From contig NC_003076.8 in NCBI RefSeq assembly GCF_000001735.4, positions 23,687,835 through 23,751,834 of the forward strand: DNA of 64,000 nt, in the 5' to 3' direction. The number at the start of each line of letters is the position of its first letter. Positions within the stretch are counted from its first letter, which is position 1. The stretch comes from Arabidopsis thaliana. Taxonomy: Eukaryota; Streptophyta; Magnoliopsida; Brassicales; Brassicaceae. The position numbers and the translations under genes are program-made. Below are positions 12,567-24,229 of this stretch, piece by piece. The notes below the pieces were generated by a model. The model was not told where the DNA came from. It did not search any database and saw nothing but the letters and a program-made list of their open reading frames with translations.

Positions 12567-13674
12567 AGCTAAGAAGGCGGGAGTGGGAGGTGACGTGTGC
12601 AACGCGTGGTGCCACGTATGTCACATCAAGGCCAAGCAAGTGGAAGTGTGGAGGCACACAAGACAGTGATTGTCATTTTGTGCAAATCGTCAACGCTTAT
12701 TACCAAATTTTAAGATCATTTTACCAATTTCTCCCACTCCCAAACTTTTTTGTTGACTTTTTTCTTTCTCTTTATGGGGTTTCCTCGAACTTCTCGCCAG
12801 AAAATAATAATTTATAGCTCACTCTCCTCACTGTTCTTTCTAAACGAGGACAAAACATGTTTACTACATTTCCAAAAGTCAAAATATGTTCATGAGACAG
12901 TTTTAACCAAAGTAAGTGAAATTCGTAATGAGATTGGTACTTCACCGATTATGCCTTACCATGCATTGTACTGCCCTCCAGTAATTGTATTTAGAAAAAT
13001 CTTTTATTTTTAATGTAGTTGTATAATTTGCTACAAAGATTTTCCGTGGGTTCTATTGGGCTCCTTAAAACCTCATATTGGATCCGACTAATGGTGATTG
13101 GTGATACGCATCAAACATGCTCTCGTCAAATTGATAGATTTTTGGTTTCTGTTGGATGAATTCAAAATATATAAGAAGAAGTAGACAAGATTATTTACAA
13201 TATAATACAGTACATATTTACTCTACATCTGCTTATATAATTTCGTTGTATAGCAGTATCGGTATAATTACGAATAAGTTCTTTTAATTTTCATTTAAAA
13301 ACCAAAAAATGTTTTGATTAATTTAGAAAAATATTGAAACTTTACGAGAGATGGGCCGACAAGTAAGATTAAATGGTACACGTACCCACATCGCATGCAA
13401 CTTGGTCTCTTCGTTTATACAGAATCTATGCCTTATTTGTGTTACAGACATAAATCCGTGACAAGTGACATCAATTCATTAGGGAATATTATATTATAAG
13501 GAGGTGTTGATCTATAGATATATATATTATGGAAAATTTATCATTTTTTGGAACGTAATCCTTTGTAACTAAATGCACCTATAGATACACATCAAACACT
13601 TCATTTGTTTTAAGTAATTTAATAGACTTTTTAAAGGATAAAATCGAAAGAGATCTCAAGAGAAATAGGGAGAG
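12567..13674. other. Divergent intergenic region, PSY1 and 2OG oxygenase
   Basis: About 1.1 kb of AT-rich sequence serving as upstream region for both flanking genes. Short frames at 12590-13013 do not resemble proteins. Nothing else seen. Confidence 0.5.
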
Positions 13675-15968
13675 ATGAGCATCAGTGAGTCATATCCACC
13701 GGCTTTCCGGCGTGTAACCAACGACGAAAATCCTCCAGCAACACCGGTTATTGTCCAGGGCAAGGATATCAATATCCCGGTTATCGATTTGGAACGTTTG
13801 GACAAGGAGATACTGAGAGAGGCATGCAAGGAGTGGGGAATATTCCGTCTAGAGAATCACGGAGTACCGTTGGCGTTAACGTCACGGCTTCAAGAAATCT
13901 CGGAGTCATTACTGAGTCTTCCGTTTGAGAAAAAACGGGAATTGTTCGCTGCCGTTAAATCTCCGTTATCGTATTTTTGGGGAACACCAGCTCTAAATCG
14001 TTCAGGAGATGCACTAAAGAGAGGAGCTCAAGCTTCGAACTTAACCATGCTCGAAGGTTTCAACGTTCCTCTCTCGTCTCTCTCGTCGCTCTCGAAGCTT
14101 CCAACTTCTACTTGTTGTGATGATGATGCTCAAGAAGAGCCTAAACTTGAGTCTTTCAGGTAACATACGTCGTCGTTTTCGTTTACCTTCGTTGCTTAAT
14201 ACTTAATAGTGTCATTAGTGGTTTCCGCGATTAATTAATCAATCAATCGACGTTAAAGTACTCAATAATTAAAATATAGGTGTAACTAGCTGCTGTACAC
14301 ATGGACTATATACTAAAGACAAAAACTATATGGACTTATACGACAAAACCAAAGATAATAAATAAACTTCTGTGAATGTGGTCAAATTTTGTATTATTAA
14401 TTTTTCGAGATGTGTATGTGAATATTAGATTAATATAGTATTTTTTGAAGTCCTTGATATGTTATAAGATATTTTAAAATATCAGAGTTTTGGTATGTGT
14501 TAAGATGGCCTAGTCGTCAATCCTCCTAGGCTAATAACTCACGTGTAGGGAGATGACAAATTGGTCTAAATATAATTAAACCATTAGGTGAAAATGACGA
14601 AAAATACAAAACTGTAGAGTTGACGACGAAAAGTATTGACACGTGCATGGAGTTTTGATTGATGAGATGTTTACTTTTCTTCATTTGGATTCTATGCATT
14701 TTGTCTAATACGTTTAAATATAGTGTTGATTTTATGAGATGTTTTGTGTAATCCATCCACTAGACCAAATTTTGTAGTCAGTGGTCACTATATTCTACTT
14801 TGTTCAATTAAACTATAAATGGCTTCCAAGATTTTGGCAAGCATCTTTTTTTGGTCAATTGGAGTAACTAAATATGATAAAATCTAATAACATTATTTGA
14901 ATTTAATTAAATATCTAAGATTATAAAGTCTCAGAATATATATTTTTTAAGCCAGGCTGGAATACATCAACTTGTTCACACATGCATGCACGTAATCTTC
15001 CGCAATAGTGATGTTTAGGGTGAGAGTAGAGAGAACGGCTTGCTTCCATGTCTTTTACTATACCGCTTGATTACTCCCACATACGTGGATTGAAGCATTT
15101 CAATCTTATTGCAATGCCTAAGTCTTAACCATTACGCTAATCAATGCACCTTGTCATTTTACTTGAATTTTTATTACTTAAGACGTACTATGCAGTTTTA
15201 GGTTTATTTATCCATCAAATTATATATATACATACATAACATTTATTTTCAATAATTGTAAATGTTTAAGACTGAGGGTTTACTTCTTTTTGATTGTTTG
15301 TGTTGTGAGTAAGCAGAGTGTTGATGGAGGAATATGGAAAGCACATAACTAGAATTGCTGTGTCATTGTTCGAAGCTATAGCACAAACACTGAACCTAGA
15401 ACTATCCGGTAACCGGAGATCAGAATACTTATCGGAATCGACAGGGCTAATAAGGGTTTACCGGTATCCACAAAGCTCCGAGGAAGCAGCCAGAGAAGCT
15501 CTAGGAATGGAAGTTCACACAGACAGTTCGGTTATCTCAATATTAAGAGAAGATGAAAGTGGTGGGCTTGAGATCATGAAAGGTGAAGAATGGTTCTGTG
15601 TAAAGCCTGTTGCTAATACTCTTATCGTCAATCTTGGAGATATGATGCAGGTAAATAAAGTATATCCATGAGTTTAGCTCAATTATTTTTATCATTTTGA
15701 TTGATGAAATCTGAAATTGTATATACAGGCCATAAGCGATGATGAGTACAAGAGTGTGACACATAGAGTGAAGAAGAGGAATAGGAAGACAGAGAGACAC
15801 TCAGTGTGTTATTTTGTGTTTCCAAAGAGAGATTGCGTGATAAAGTCATCAAACTATAAGCTATTCACTTACTCAGATTTTGAAGCTCAAGTTCAAGCTG
15901 ATGTTCAGTCTCTTGGAACCAAGATTGGCCTTCCTAGATTCAACCCAAATTCTCCATTGTTTCTCTGA
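13675..15968 (+). CDS. 2-oxoglutarate/Fe(II)-dependent dioxygenase (GA2ox-like subclass)
   Basis: Exons 13675-14159, 15317-15650 and 15729-15968 join in phase to 352 residues. The N-terminal DIOX_N region includes IPVIDLERLDKE and WGIFRLENHGVP. The catalytic core has the iron ligands H-x-D in EVHTDSS (exon 2) and the distal His in SVTHRV (exon 3). The 2-oxoglutarate-binding R-x-S is in RHSVCYF. PLSYFWGTPAL is typical of the gibberellin 2-oxidase-like subclass, but substrate cannot be told from sequence. It is most likely a soluble cytosolic enzyme. Intron 1 is 1157 bp, far longer than intron 2, and holds a possible SINE fragment. Confidence 0.9.
14960..15154 (-). repeat. Possible tRNA-derived SINE remnant in intron 1 of the 2OG oxygenase
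   Basis: Read on the minus strand from about 15154, the sequence has an A-box-like stretch (TTAGCGTAATGGTTAAG). About 35 bases on is a weak B-box-like GCTTCAATCC. This order and spacing resemble tRNA-derived plant SINEs. I could not find clear target-site duplications or an A/T-rich tail, so the limits are approximate. Confidence 0.3.
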
Positions 15969-16622
15969 CCGTGTCTGAAATTTAGTATCTATTTGGTTTA
16001 CCAAACTCTGGATACTTAAGTTAGTCCATCAATAAGACTCAAACAAAGAAAGCTGTGTTTTTGACTCTGAAATAATTTTGGGCTGGCCCTGATCATCGTA
16101 GAGAACTTGACAATAACATTGTTTGTTGAACATTAAAAACACTCTTTGTTTGCTCTACAATGACGACGATCCATCTACTTATTTTCTATTGTGATAGTGA
16201 TATTTCAACAAACAGTATTTGAAAATTGGTTTGTGGCATTGTAAAGCAATTCTGCTTTAGTGATAATTGCCATTATGAAGCAGTTTTGCTTTAATTAGTG
16301 TCATAGTGTGAATTGCCATAATGAAATTTCGCATTAGTGTGAATTGCCATAATTTAGCAATTGGCGTTAGTGGTTAGTGGACCATAACAACAGCTTAAAC
16401 AAAATTATCTTTATCAACTGTTCAAACAAATTGTTTATATTAAAGTCATACGTTTCATAATTTTGCTGATCTTAATTACGTTTAATTTTTTCTTTTCACA
16501 TCTCTTATTATCGTATGGCTTAGTATGACTGACTAATGTATACCGACACCTTAACATTACAAACATAAAAAACGTGTACCGACATTGACACGAGTGATGA
16601 AATGAACATTATCCACGAAGCG
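15969..16622. other. Convergent intergenic region, 2OG oxygenase and PLC1
   Basis: About 650 bp of 3' flank from two converging genes. It includes the imperfect tandem repeat listed separately. Confidence 0.55.
16231..16370. repeat. Imperfect tandem repeat, about four units of 30-38 bp
   Basis: Units run about 16231-16260, 16261-16298, 16307-16337 and 16338-16370. The last two share TGTGAATTGCCATAAT, and each unit ends with a TTAG/TTAGTG boundary. Divergence between units is substantial, so it is not a young microsatellite. Confidence 0.6.
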
Positions 16623-18917
16623 CTAACGAGGCTCCAAGACAAACCGCATGAGCAGTCTCACGTGCTTGTAGACCTCTCCGGCACGATCGTGGAGCCGAAC
16701 GGCACGAATACCTGGCCTTACCTCCGACAACGGAAAACATGTCTGGCCAGCGAAATCGTTCTGAGTGTTACTGTCGTAATCTTTGACTGTGATACACAGA
16801 AGAGATAACTCAGGAACACGTAATGGGAACTCAAACTCCTTGTCCCAAATTGGAAACCATTCGTCTTTATCTATTTCTGTTCTGTAACTTGCTGTGTCCA
16901 ATGGAACCCCTGCGATTCCGACCTGAAAGGAAAACAACTACATTTGAGATATATCCAATGACTTGATAGCCAAGAAACCTAATTAGGGTTTATTAGCTTC
17001 TTCATAGGGATATTAAACCATGTTCTTATTGCGTTTTCTACATATGAATGAACACTTGCCTTTGCGTAGAAATCAGGAGGAGAGTATCGGTCAAAGTGAT
17101 CTAAAGGAAAGTCCATATTCCATCCTTCTCCAGTGTAGATCTTCACCTAATCATACACCACAAAGACACGAAGCTAAGATGTTTCCTTACTTTTCAAGAA
17201 CAGGAAACAGAAACTGAGACAAAGACCAAACCTTAAGAGTTGTCTTGATCGGGAGGTTTTGACTACAAGGGTCAAAGATTTCACCTTCAGGACCATTGGA
17301 GAGCAAAACATCAGGCTTTTTCACATAGCCACATCCACCATTGGCTTTAAACATTCCTTGCATCATCCACAGATACCTCCCATGGCTCTGCATTTACACA
17401 AAACATAGTTGGTATTTACTATTAAGAATCTCTGCTTATATACTATAGAGGATAGTGTTAAAACTATTACTTGCATATTGAAGGCAACCATTTGAGCCCC
17501 ATGAATCCACCCAACGAGAGGATCATAGTTAGATGAGTCAAACCGTGTAGTCTTGGGAAATATCCTCAAAAGATTCCGCTGCGTGAACTTTACTAAATCG
17601 GGTCCACGGGTTTTTGCCAGAGTCTCAAGCCACTGCTCACTCATGCTTAACCGTATGACTCGGTTAGGATCTCCATTCAAGCAATTCTTCAACCCTCCTT
17701 TGCGGTTCCCAGCGTGAATCGAGATTAAGTCTCTGTATTCAATCGCTACACTCTCCTCATCTTCTTCTTGAACTTGTTCTTCTGCATCCGAAATTTTCTG
17801 TCACAACACAAGACACTCAGAAAACATCAAGAAACACTAATGATTACTTTATGTTTTTATTTCTTACTTTAGCTCTAGTGGATTCATCCGTTGTTGAACC
17901 TTTTGAGATTTGGGTCTGAAGATACTCTTTTGGTGGCTTTGTTGAGATCAAGATCTTATTCTTGAGTGATTCTGGTGAAGGAAAACACTCTGTAGTTTCG
18001 TCCGTACATTGAAACAATGATCCCCCAAACGTCTTACTCACCATCTACATATATTTTTAGTTTCACCATCAATCAAACTCTATGCTCTAAACAAGATTCC
18101 ATGAATTTATCAGAATCTAACCTTAGCGACTTTCTTCTGAAGAATTGGAGTTAAATGGTCTTCTAAAGTAAGCACAACAGGATAAGCAGACACCTGAAAC
18201 GCGTTCTCCTTAACCACGTTAAGACATTTCTGCAGATCTTCACGACTCGTTAACGTCCTGAGATGATCATAACCAAAACAAATCAAGAAAACAACTAAAT
18301 TTGTAAGTGATTCAAGAAGTGGTTTTATGGTAAGATTCAAACCCTCCATGACGAACTTCAGCTTCTTTTCCTGAAGAGTTAGGCCATAAATCAAGCTCAA
18401 TGACACGAACTCCATTTCTCAGAGCTTTCACAATCGGTTCGATGCTGCTATTACTGTTCAACTGATTCCCAGTCAAGTAAGAGTTATGTCCCGTGTACAA
18501 GAAGTAATGCGATAATGGCTGATTCATATCTTGCCAAACCTGAAACCAAAATCTCTTTAAACAAAACTCTTTCTCTCAATGTAAACAGATCTTATATTCC
18601 TAAATCTTTACCTCGCGGGTCAGAGGCAATGGAGAGTTGAAATCACTAAGAAGATAACGGTAGAATCCTTCAAGATGAATTCCACGAGGATGAAAAACGC
18701 CGTGATGTTTAAGTCTGTGGAAGATATCCTTCACGTAGTTGATATCAGCGTGTGTTTCTCCTTGAACTTGGATCACGAATCTGAGCATCTCATCAGCAGA
18801 CATCCTGTCGTCTTGAGAGTAATCATGGAAAAGGTTCTTGATTTCTTCAGGTGGCTCACTTGATTTCACCTTGAAGTTTCTTACACAACAGAAACACACT
18901 TTGAATGATTCTTTCAT
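16623..18917 (-). CDS. PLC1: Phosphoinositide-specific phospholipase C 1
   Basis: Eight exons (18612-18917, 18343-18539, 18122-18257, 17868-18044, 17471-17797, 17232-17387, 17060-17146, 16623-16922) give 561 residues. The enzyme cleaves PI(4,5)P2 to diacylglycerol and inositol trisphosphate in a Ca2+-dependent way at membranes. Order: EF-hand-like lobe (about 1-100); X domain with [22 protein letters not shown] and LTLEDHLTP, which carry the catalytic His, Asn, Glu and Asp residues; a variable acidic linker; Y domain ([30 protein letters not shown]); C-terminal C2 domain ([10 protein letters not shown]). Plant PLCs lack the PH domain, as here. The intron after exon 7 starts with GC instead of GT. 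Exon 5 corresponds to two exons in PLC4 and PLC5. PLC1 is known as stress-induced. Confidence 0.96.
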
Positions 18918-19002
18918 CTTTTTTTTTTCTTGTGAAAGTTAAGCGAGAGAGAAAAACAAGAAACAGAGAGACTTGATGTGTTTGTTCTTGTTCGTGAAAC
19001 AC

Positions 19003-19009
19003 ATTTATA
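19003..19009 (-). promoter_or_regulatory. TATA box of PLC1
   Basis: TATAAAT on the minus strand, 86 bases upstream of the PLC1 ATG, next to a short (TCTCTA)n run. This fits a leader of roughly 55 bases. Confidence 0.55.
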
Positions 19010-20412
19010 TCTCTATCTCTATCTCAATGAACCAATTAAATCTATGAATTTTTCTAGGAAAAAATCTATGAATTATTCTTAGTACAAAAATAGATAAAGA
19101 AAGAAAAATGAGAATGATCTGTCGGCTGTCCGAAATAAAGTTAGTATTATAAACCGAAACAGAGCCGCTGACTGAAAACAGAACCGTTGACCCAAAGTAA
19201 AAAAAAAACGTGGCGAAGTGTGTGTAGCCAATGGCTGAGAAAATGGTGGTAGGCGTGTCGCCGTAAGAAAAAATCAACAAATTTTAATTTGTCATTGATG
19301 AGCAAATCATCATGTGAAACAGCTCATGTGTTAATTAACCTTTTTGTTTTTTTCGCTCATGATGTAATTGTCAATACAGATTATTTATTGTCAATATTAT
19401 TGATTTTTTTGGTCAATACTATTAAGGATGATGTGATTGTAGTTCATTGCTATAGGAAAACTTTTCAAAGTGGTGCTTTCTACAATCTACATAAGCATGG
19501 CACTCGGACCGAATCGAATTGGCCACTGAGGTTTGGTCGAACCAACCTGAACTGAAAGTTTGGTTGAACCCAACTGAGCTCAAATTTGGCAATTCGCCGG
19601 CTTAGATTTCGGTTTTAACTTTTGGCCTGAAAGTCCATCATTGGATGGCCGGTTTGATTGAGGACCACCAAACCAAAAATATTTGTTTTTTGTTTGAACT
19701 GAACCGAAATTTTGTCATTACAAACCCAACTTTAATTTTGGCCTACTTCAGTGATTTTGTTGCTAACTGAAATACTTAAGTTTCCGAACCGAAACCGGAC
19801 CGGTTACCCCAAATGCCCATGCCTAATTCTACATGTAGTTTACGGTTTTCAACTTTTCATTGTTTTTTTGTTCCATAGTGATAAAAAAAGCATATCGCAT
19901 GGTTTTTAATTTTCTTTTTGTTTTAGTCTTTTTGAATGAATGTTAAATTTATCCAACCAAAACCTTTATACAATAAATGCATCCTTAAATTGAATGTTGT
20001 TTTGAAAAAAGTAAGAAAATCTTGAGTTGAACCATATCCTTAACCCATCTTCCTATTTGTGGGGACATTAGCTTTTTGTTTTAGTCTTGCATTTGTTTCT
20101 GTGTTGACAGTGTAGTACTCCATTATTGTTTGTGAAAGAATCTATTGCTCTTTTTTATTTTTTGTCTTGTTAGTTCTATAGGGATTTTGTTCTCTAAATC
20201 GTTCACAACATTATCTCCTAAATAGACAGTACGTGTATTTGTTTTGTTTCGATGCTACTCTTGTATAGATCATTCTACGCAAGTAATGCAACTTTGATGC
20301 AAAACACATCGACCAATAATTAACAAGATATGTGTTCAGCTTGGGCCGTCCAAATAATTAACAAGATATGTATTCTACAAAGGCCCATTAATAAAAAGCC
20401 CAAACTAAAGTG
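19010..20412. other. Intergenic region between PLC1 and the ARM gene
   Basis: About 1.4 kb holding the PLC1 promoter, a candidate hAT-type element (19492-19825) and the 3' flank of the ARM gene. No other gene seen. Confidence 0.55.
19492..19825. mobile_element. Candidate non-autonomous hAT-type element (MITE)
   Basis: The left end reads TAAGCATGGCACTCGG and the inverted right end reads TAGGCATGGGCATTTGG, a terminal inverted repeat matching at about 11 of 16 positions. Flanks are AATCTACA (19484-19491) and ATTCTACA (19826-19833), an 8-bp target-site duplication with one mismatch. The 334-bp interior is rich in CCGAACC-type sequence and codes for nothing. The 8-bp duplication and TAG..CATGGGCA-type ends fit the hAT superfamily. 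Confidence 0.55.
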
Positions 20413-21486
20413 TTATCTCTCGTTGTCGTTAGATTCAAAGTGTTGTTGTTGTTGTTGTTGTTGTCTGGGTTGCCTAAGAAGCTCTATCAACGCCTCAGCC
20501 TTTACCTTAGCACCACGACTCGCACTACCCTGCGATAAAGCCACGAGCGGAGGAACCGCTCCTTCACGAGCCACCATGGTTCGATACACAACACTCTCCT
20601 CACAAAGCTGCAACAATATCGACACACTTATCTCCTTCTGTCTCTGTGTTCCCGCTTCAACAATCTCAACCAACACCGGAACTCCTCCTTCTTCCACAAC
20701 CGCCGGCTTCGATTCCGGCGCCGACATTAACAGATTCATAACAAACGCTGATTTATCAACCATATCCGATTCAAAATCAATCATTAACTCCACTAACGGC
20801 TTCATAATCCCAGATTCAACAGCTCTGGTTTTGTTCTCGTTCGTCGAACACAACGAGTATAAAGCCGTCGACGCGTCTTTCTTCGCTCTGAATCCGCCAT
20901 TTTCTAGAAGGTTCACTAGTAAAGGAATCGCTCCTGATCTCCCAATCGTGATTTTGTTTTCCTCCACTTGAGATAACCGGAGCAGAGCACAAGCAGCGTT
21001 CTCTTTCGTCGTCGGTGTTCCTAATCTCAACGCATTAACGAGCGGTTTAACCGCACCGGAAGAAACAATCATCTCTTTGTTCTCATCGCAGAGAGATAGA
21101 TTCAACACCGCAGTGACTCCATACTCTTGAAGCTGAAGATCCGAAGACGAGATTAAAGAAACCAACGGTTTAATAGCACCGGCTTTAGCGAGTTTGATAC
21201 GATTCTCTGGTTTGTTCTTTGATAAGAGTCTAATCTCCATAGCAGCTTGCTTCTGTTCCTCGATCGAAGAAGATGACTCAAGATGCGTTATGAGATTTCT
21301 GATCACGTCATCGGAATTATCAACGGCGCAAGAGAGGAAGAGTTTTCGTTGACGGCTCTCGGAGGTAGTTGTTGGAAACTCGCAGGATATGTCACTGTTA
21401 CAATCGCTGAAAGCAGAGGAATCAAAGTTGAGACTTATATCGCTGAAGCTATGGTCCATGTAAGTGAAACTGTTGTGATTCGCCAT
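20413..21486 (-). CDS. Armadillo-repeat protein without U-box
   Basis: Intronless CDS of 357 residues, started at the Met of MANHNSFTYMDHSF; an upstream in-frame ATG would add ten residues. Tandem armadillo repeats fill about residues 85-340 (e.g. RIKLAKAGAIKPLVSLISS, QEYGVTAVLNLSLCDENK, TKENAACALLRLSQVEENK). They resemble the ARM region of plant PUB E3 ligases, but no U-box precedes them, so it is probably a binding or adaptor protein rather than a ligase. The N-terminus is Ser-rich. The C-terminus has a run of seven Gln encoded by CAA repeats, then HFESNDNER. It separates PLC1 from PLC5, so it probably pre-dates or was retained during PLC duplication. Confidence 0.93.
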   Translation of the reverse strand: MANHNSFTYMDHSFSDISLNFDSSAFSDCNSDISCEFPTTTSESRQRKLFLSCAVDNSDDVIRNLITHLESSSSIEEQKQAAMEIRLLSKNKPENRIKLAKAGAIKPLVSLISSSDLQLQEYGVTAVLNLSLCDENKEMIVSSGAVKPLVNALRLGTPTTKENAACALLRLSQVEENKITIGRSGAIPLLVNLLENGGFRAKKDASTALYSLCSTNENKTRAVESGIMKPLVELMIDFESDMVDKSAFVMNLLMSAPESKPAVVEEGGVPVLVEIVEAGTQRQKEISVSILLQLCEESVVYRTMVAREGAVPPLVALSQGSASRGAKVKAEALIELLRQPRQQQQQQQHFESNDNER

Positions 21487-21841
21487 TGCTATGAGTCTAT
21501 GAGATTGAATACTCACTGCATCAAAACTTCTTTTAGAGGTTTGGTTTTAAGAGTGTGAAGATAGGTGTTTGGGACGCAACTGCAGAGAAAGAGAGAACCT
21601 TGATGGTTTTCTTTTAATTGATTTTAATTAAATTAGATTAATACGATGATCCAGTTTCAGTGTTATTCTAGAAGTCAAATAAAGAATCTGTTGTCAAAAA
21701 AGACCAAGTCTTTAATTTTTTATTAACGAGTGACAAATTTTGATTTAGTCCGTTTTTCATATGCCAAAAAGTTCCACTCTCTTTGAAGTATTATTATTAT
21801 TATAAAGAAGAAAGAAACTCTGTTTTAAGGAAACTCTGTGT
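21487..21841. other. ARM gene promoter and PLC5 3' flank
   Basis: About 355 bp. The ARM gene's upstream region overlaps the PLC5 3' end in this tight head-to-tail spacing. No further feature seen. Confidence 0.5.
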
Positions 21842-24196
21842 TTAAAGAAAGTGAAACCGCATGAGAAGTGTAACTGAAACTAGTCTCTCGCCTTTGCGAT
21901 CATACAAAGGAACAGAACGTATGCCTTGTCTCAGCTCTGACACAGGCAAACATGTCTGACCCGAGAAATCGTCCTTCTCTGGCATGTTGTAGTCGTGAAC
22001 TTCTATTCTTAGCAACGCCAGCTCCGGTACTGTTAGCTGAAACTCAAACTCCTCGTTCCAGAATGGCTCCCATGTCTTTTGTTCTTTCTTTGTTTTCTTC
22101 ATTACCTTATCACCTCTTACTCCTGTTATCCCCACCTGCTTTTATTCACACAATAGTACAATCCACATGAATTAGAGCCAGAGTAGAGAATCAACTATGG
22201 TCTATGTAAACAGAACCATCTACGTTGCTTACCCTTGTGTAGAAGTTAGGAGAGGACCAAGTGTTGAAACATGTTCGCTGGAAACCAGAGTCCCATCCTT
22301 TGCCCATGTATACTTTCACTTTTAGAGTTTTCTTTATGGGTAACTTCGCTTTCGGGTTGAACACTTCTCCACTGAGATTATTGTTCATCATAAAGTCCGG
22401 TTTTTTCACGTACCCGCATCCACCATTTCCCCTAAACATACCATGCATCATCCAAAGAGCTCTTCCATAGCCCTGAATATCAAAGACGCAAAGATGTATC
22501 AGTGCGTTGAGATTTAGTCAGATGTTTTGAAAATACCGAGAATAGATAAACTGCAAACCTGCATGTTGAAAGCGACCATTTGAGCTCCGTACATCCAACC
22601 GTTGTATGGCCTATAGTTGGAGGAATTTACTCGGGTAGCCTTGGGATATATTCTCAACAGATTCTTCTGTGTGAATCTAGTTTACAGTTGTAGTAAGCTT
22701 AGAGAAAGAAACAAAAGAACTAGCTTAAAAGTAATTGCCTTTTTGAATGGGCAAGTGATACTTACTTTATGACTTCGGTTCCATACATTTCAGTGGCTTT
22801 CTTGAACTTCTGCTCCCTCAAACTCAGCCGTCTAACTCCACCATTATCGATTGTTAGTGCTTCCTTTAATCCATTTTTAGCATTTCCAGAAGGAATCGTT
22901 ATTAGGCGACTATAGGTGAGGAAATCCAAGTTGCTGGATTCTTGATCAAATCCATCCTCTTCATTTTTGGCCTCACTTGTTTCTTCCTCAGTCTATACAG
23001 ATCATTGCAAGCAAAGAGAGAGATTTAAGATGACACAGAGAAATGAAAACTCCTAAATTTGGACTGTAACAGTACCTTCTCATCGTCTGCTGAAACATCT
23101 GATGACGCCTTTCCTGATGCATCTGACTCAGAATCCTTGTCCTTTCTTAAGCTACCTTTAGGAGGCTTTGTAGATATTACAATTTTGTACTTGAGATCTT
23201 CTGGTGAAGGAAACTCTTTTAAACCACCAGCCTCTGGAAAATACACCATATCCATGAATATCTCTTTCATCATCTGCAACAATATATAAAAGGAAAAGTA
23301 GAACTTTTTCAATATTTTCAAGACTTTCTGAAACTAGCACAACAATGTTTCCTTATTGAGATCAAGAAAGCACCTCAGCTGCTTTGGCTTGAAGATCTGG
23401 AGTCAAATGATCTTCCAAAGTTAAGATCACAGGGTATGCAGATGCATAAAAGGCATGTTCTTTTATAGATCTCAAGCATTTGACTAGTTCAACTGGAGGT
23501 GTCCATGCCCTACAAGCAGTAAACATACTCTCTTTTTTTTGTTAAAAACTTCTCGACCTATAGATTTTGGAATATACATCATAACACAAAGACATACCAG
23601 CCATGGAGAACAAGTATGTCGTCCTTAGTAGAGTTAGGCCACATGTCAAGTTCAAGAGCTCGAACACCTCTCTTTAATGCCTTTATGAGAGGTACGTCGC
23701 TGCATTCGCTGTTGATCTGATTTCCAGTCAGATACGAATTATGGCTGGTGTAAATGAAATAGTGCGACAAGGGAGAGGCCATGTCTTGATGCACCTGAAA
23801 GAAACAAAAGCTCAAAGATTGATTCTTTCCAAGTTTCAAGAAAAAGATCAAGAAACTGAAACTGGATACCTTACTATCAATTGGATGATTCAGATCATCT
23901 GAGAACAAGAAACTGAAGAAATCATCGAGGTTCAGCGTATGCCTCAAGAACTTAGTGATATGATGTCTTTCACATGTGATTCTTTCTATGATCTTCTCTG
24001 CATCTGAAACCAACACTTCAGTCTCGTCCTGCACCTCAACCAAGAACCGACATAGCTGCTCTGCCGTCATGTGGCTCCTGCCCTCGGTATACTCTACAAA
24101 CGCCGTCACCACATCCTGAGGTGGAGCTCCTCTGTTCATCCTGAGCTTGTCACTGCAACACAAACCCATTTTGTAACTCCCCATATCTCTCTTCAT
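21842..24196 (-). CDS. PLC5: Phosphoinositide-specific phospholipase C 5
   Basis: Eight exons (23870-24196, 23598-23794, 23374-23509, 23076-23273, 22766-22992, 22559-22676, 22233-22472, 21842-22135) give 578 residues from the first Met. Same layout as PLC1: EF-hand-like lobe; X domain with [25 protein letters not shown] and LTLEDHLTP; Ser/Asp/Glu-rich linker; Y domain ([21 protein letters not shown]); C2 domain ending LLMRFHFL. All the catalytic positions expected from animal PLC-delta are present. The exon covering 22233-22472 equals two exons in PLC1 and PLC4, so one intron was lost. The start is uncertain: a TATA box lies only about 35 bases upstream of the first ATG, and two further in-frame Mets follow at residues 5 and 10. 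Confidence 0.95.
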
Positions 24197-24229
24197 CCCA
24201 GATACTTCACAATCACACCAGCCAACCTC

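Noticed and set aside
14485-14560. tRNA-like fold near CCTAGTCGTC...CCTCCTAGG
   Set aside because: The short palindrome does not form a cloverleaf and lacks A- and B-box order.
20330-20971. Plus-strand frame (213 aa) opposite the ARM gene
   Set aside because: Its Cys run is the complement of the CAA (Gln) repeats; the ARM repeats on the minus strand are clear.
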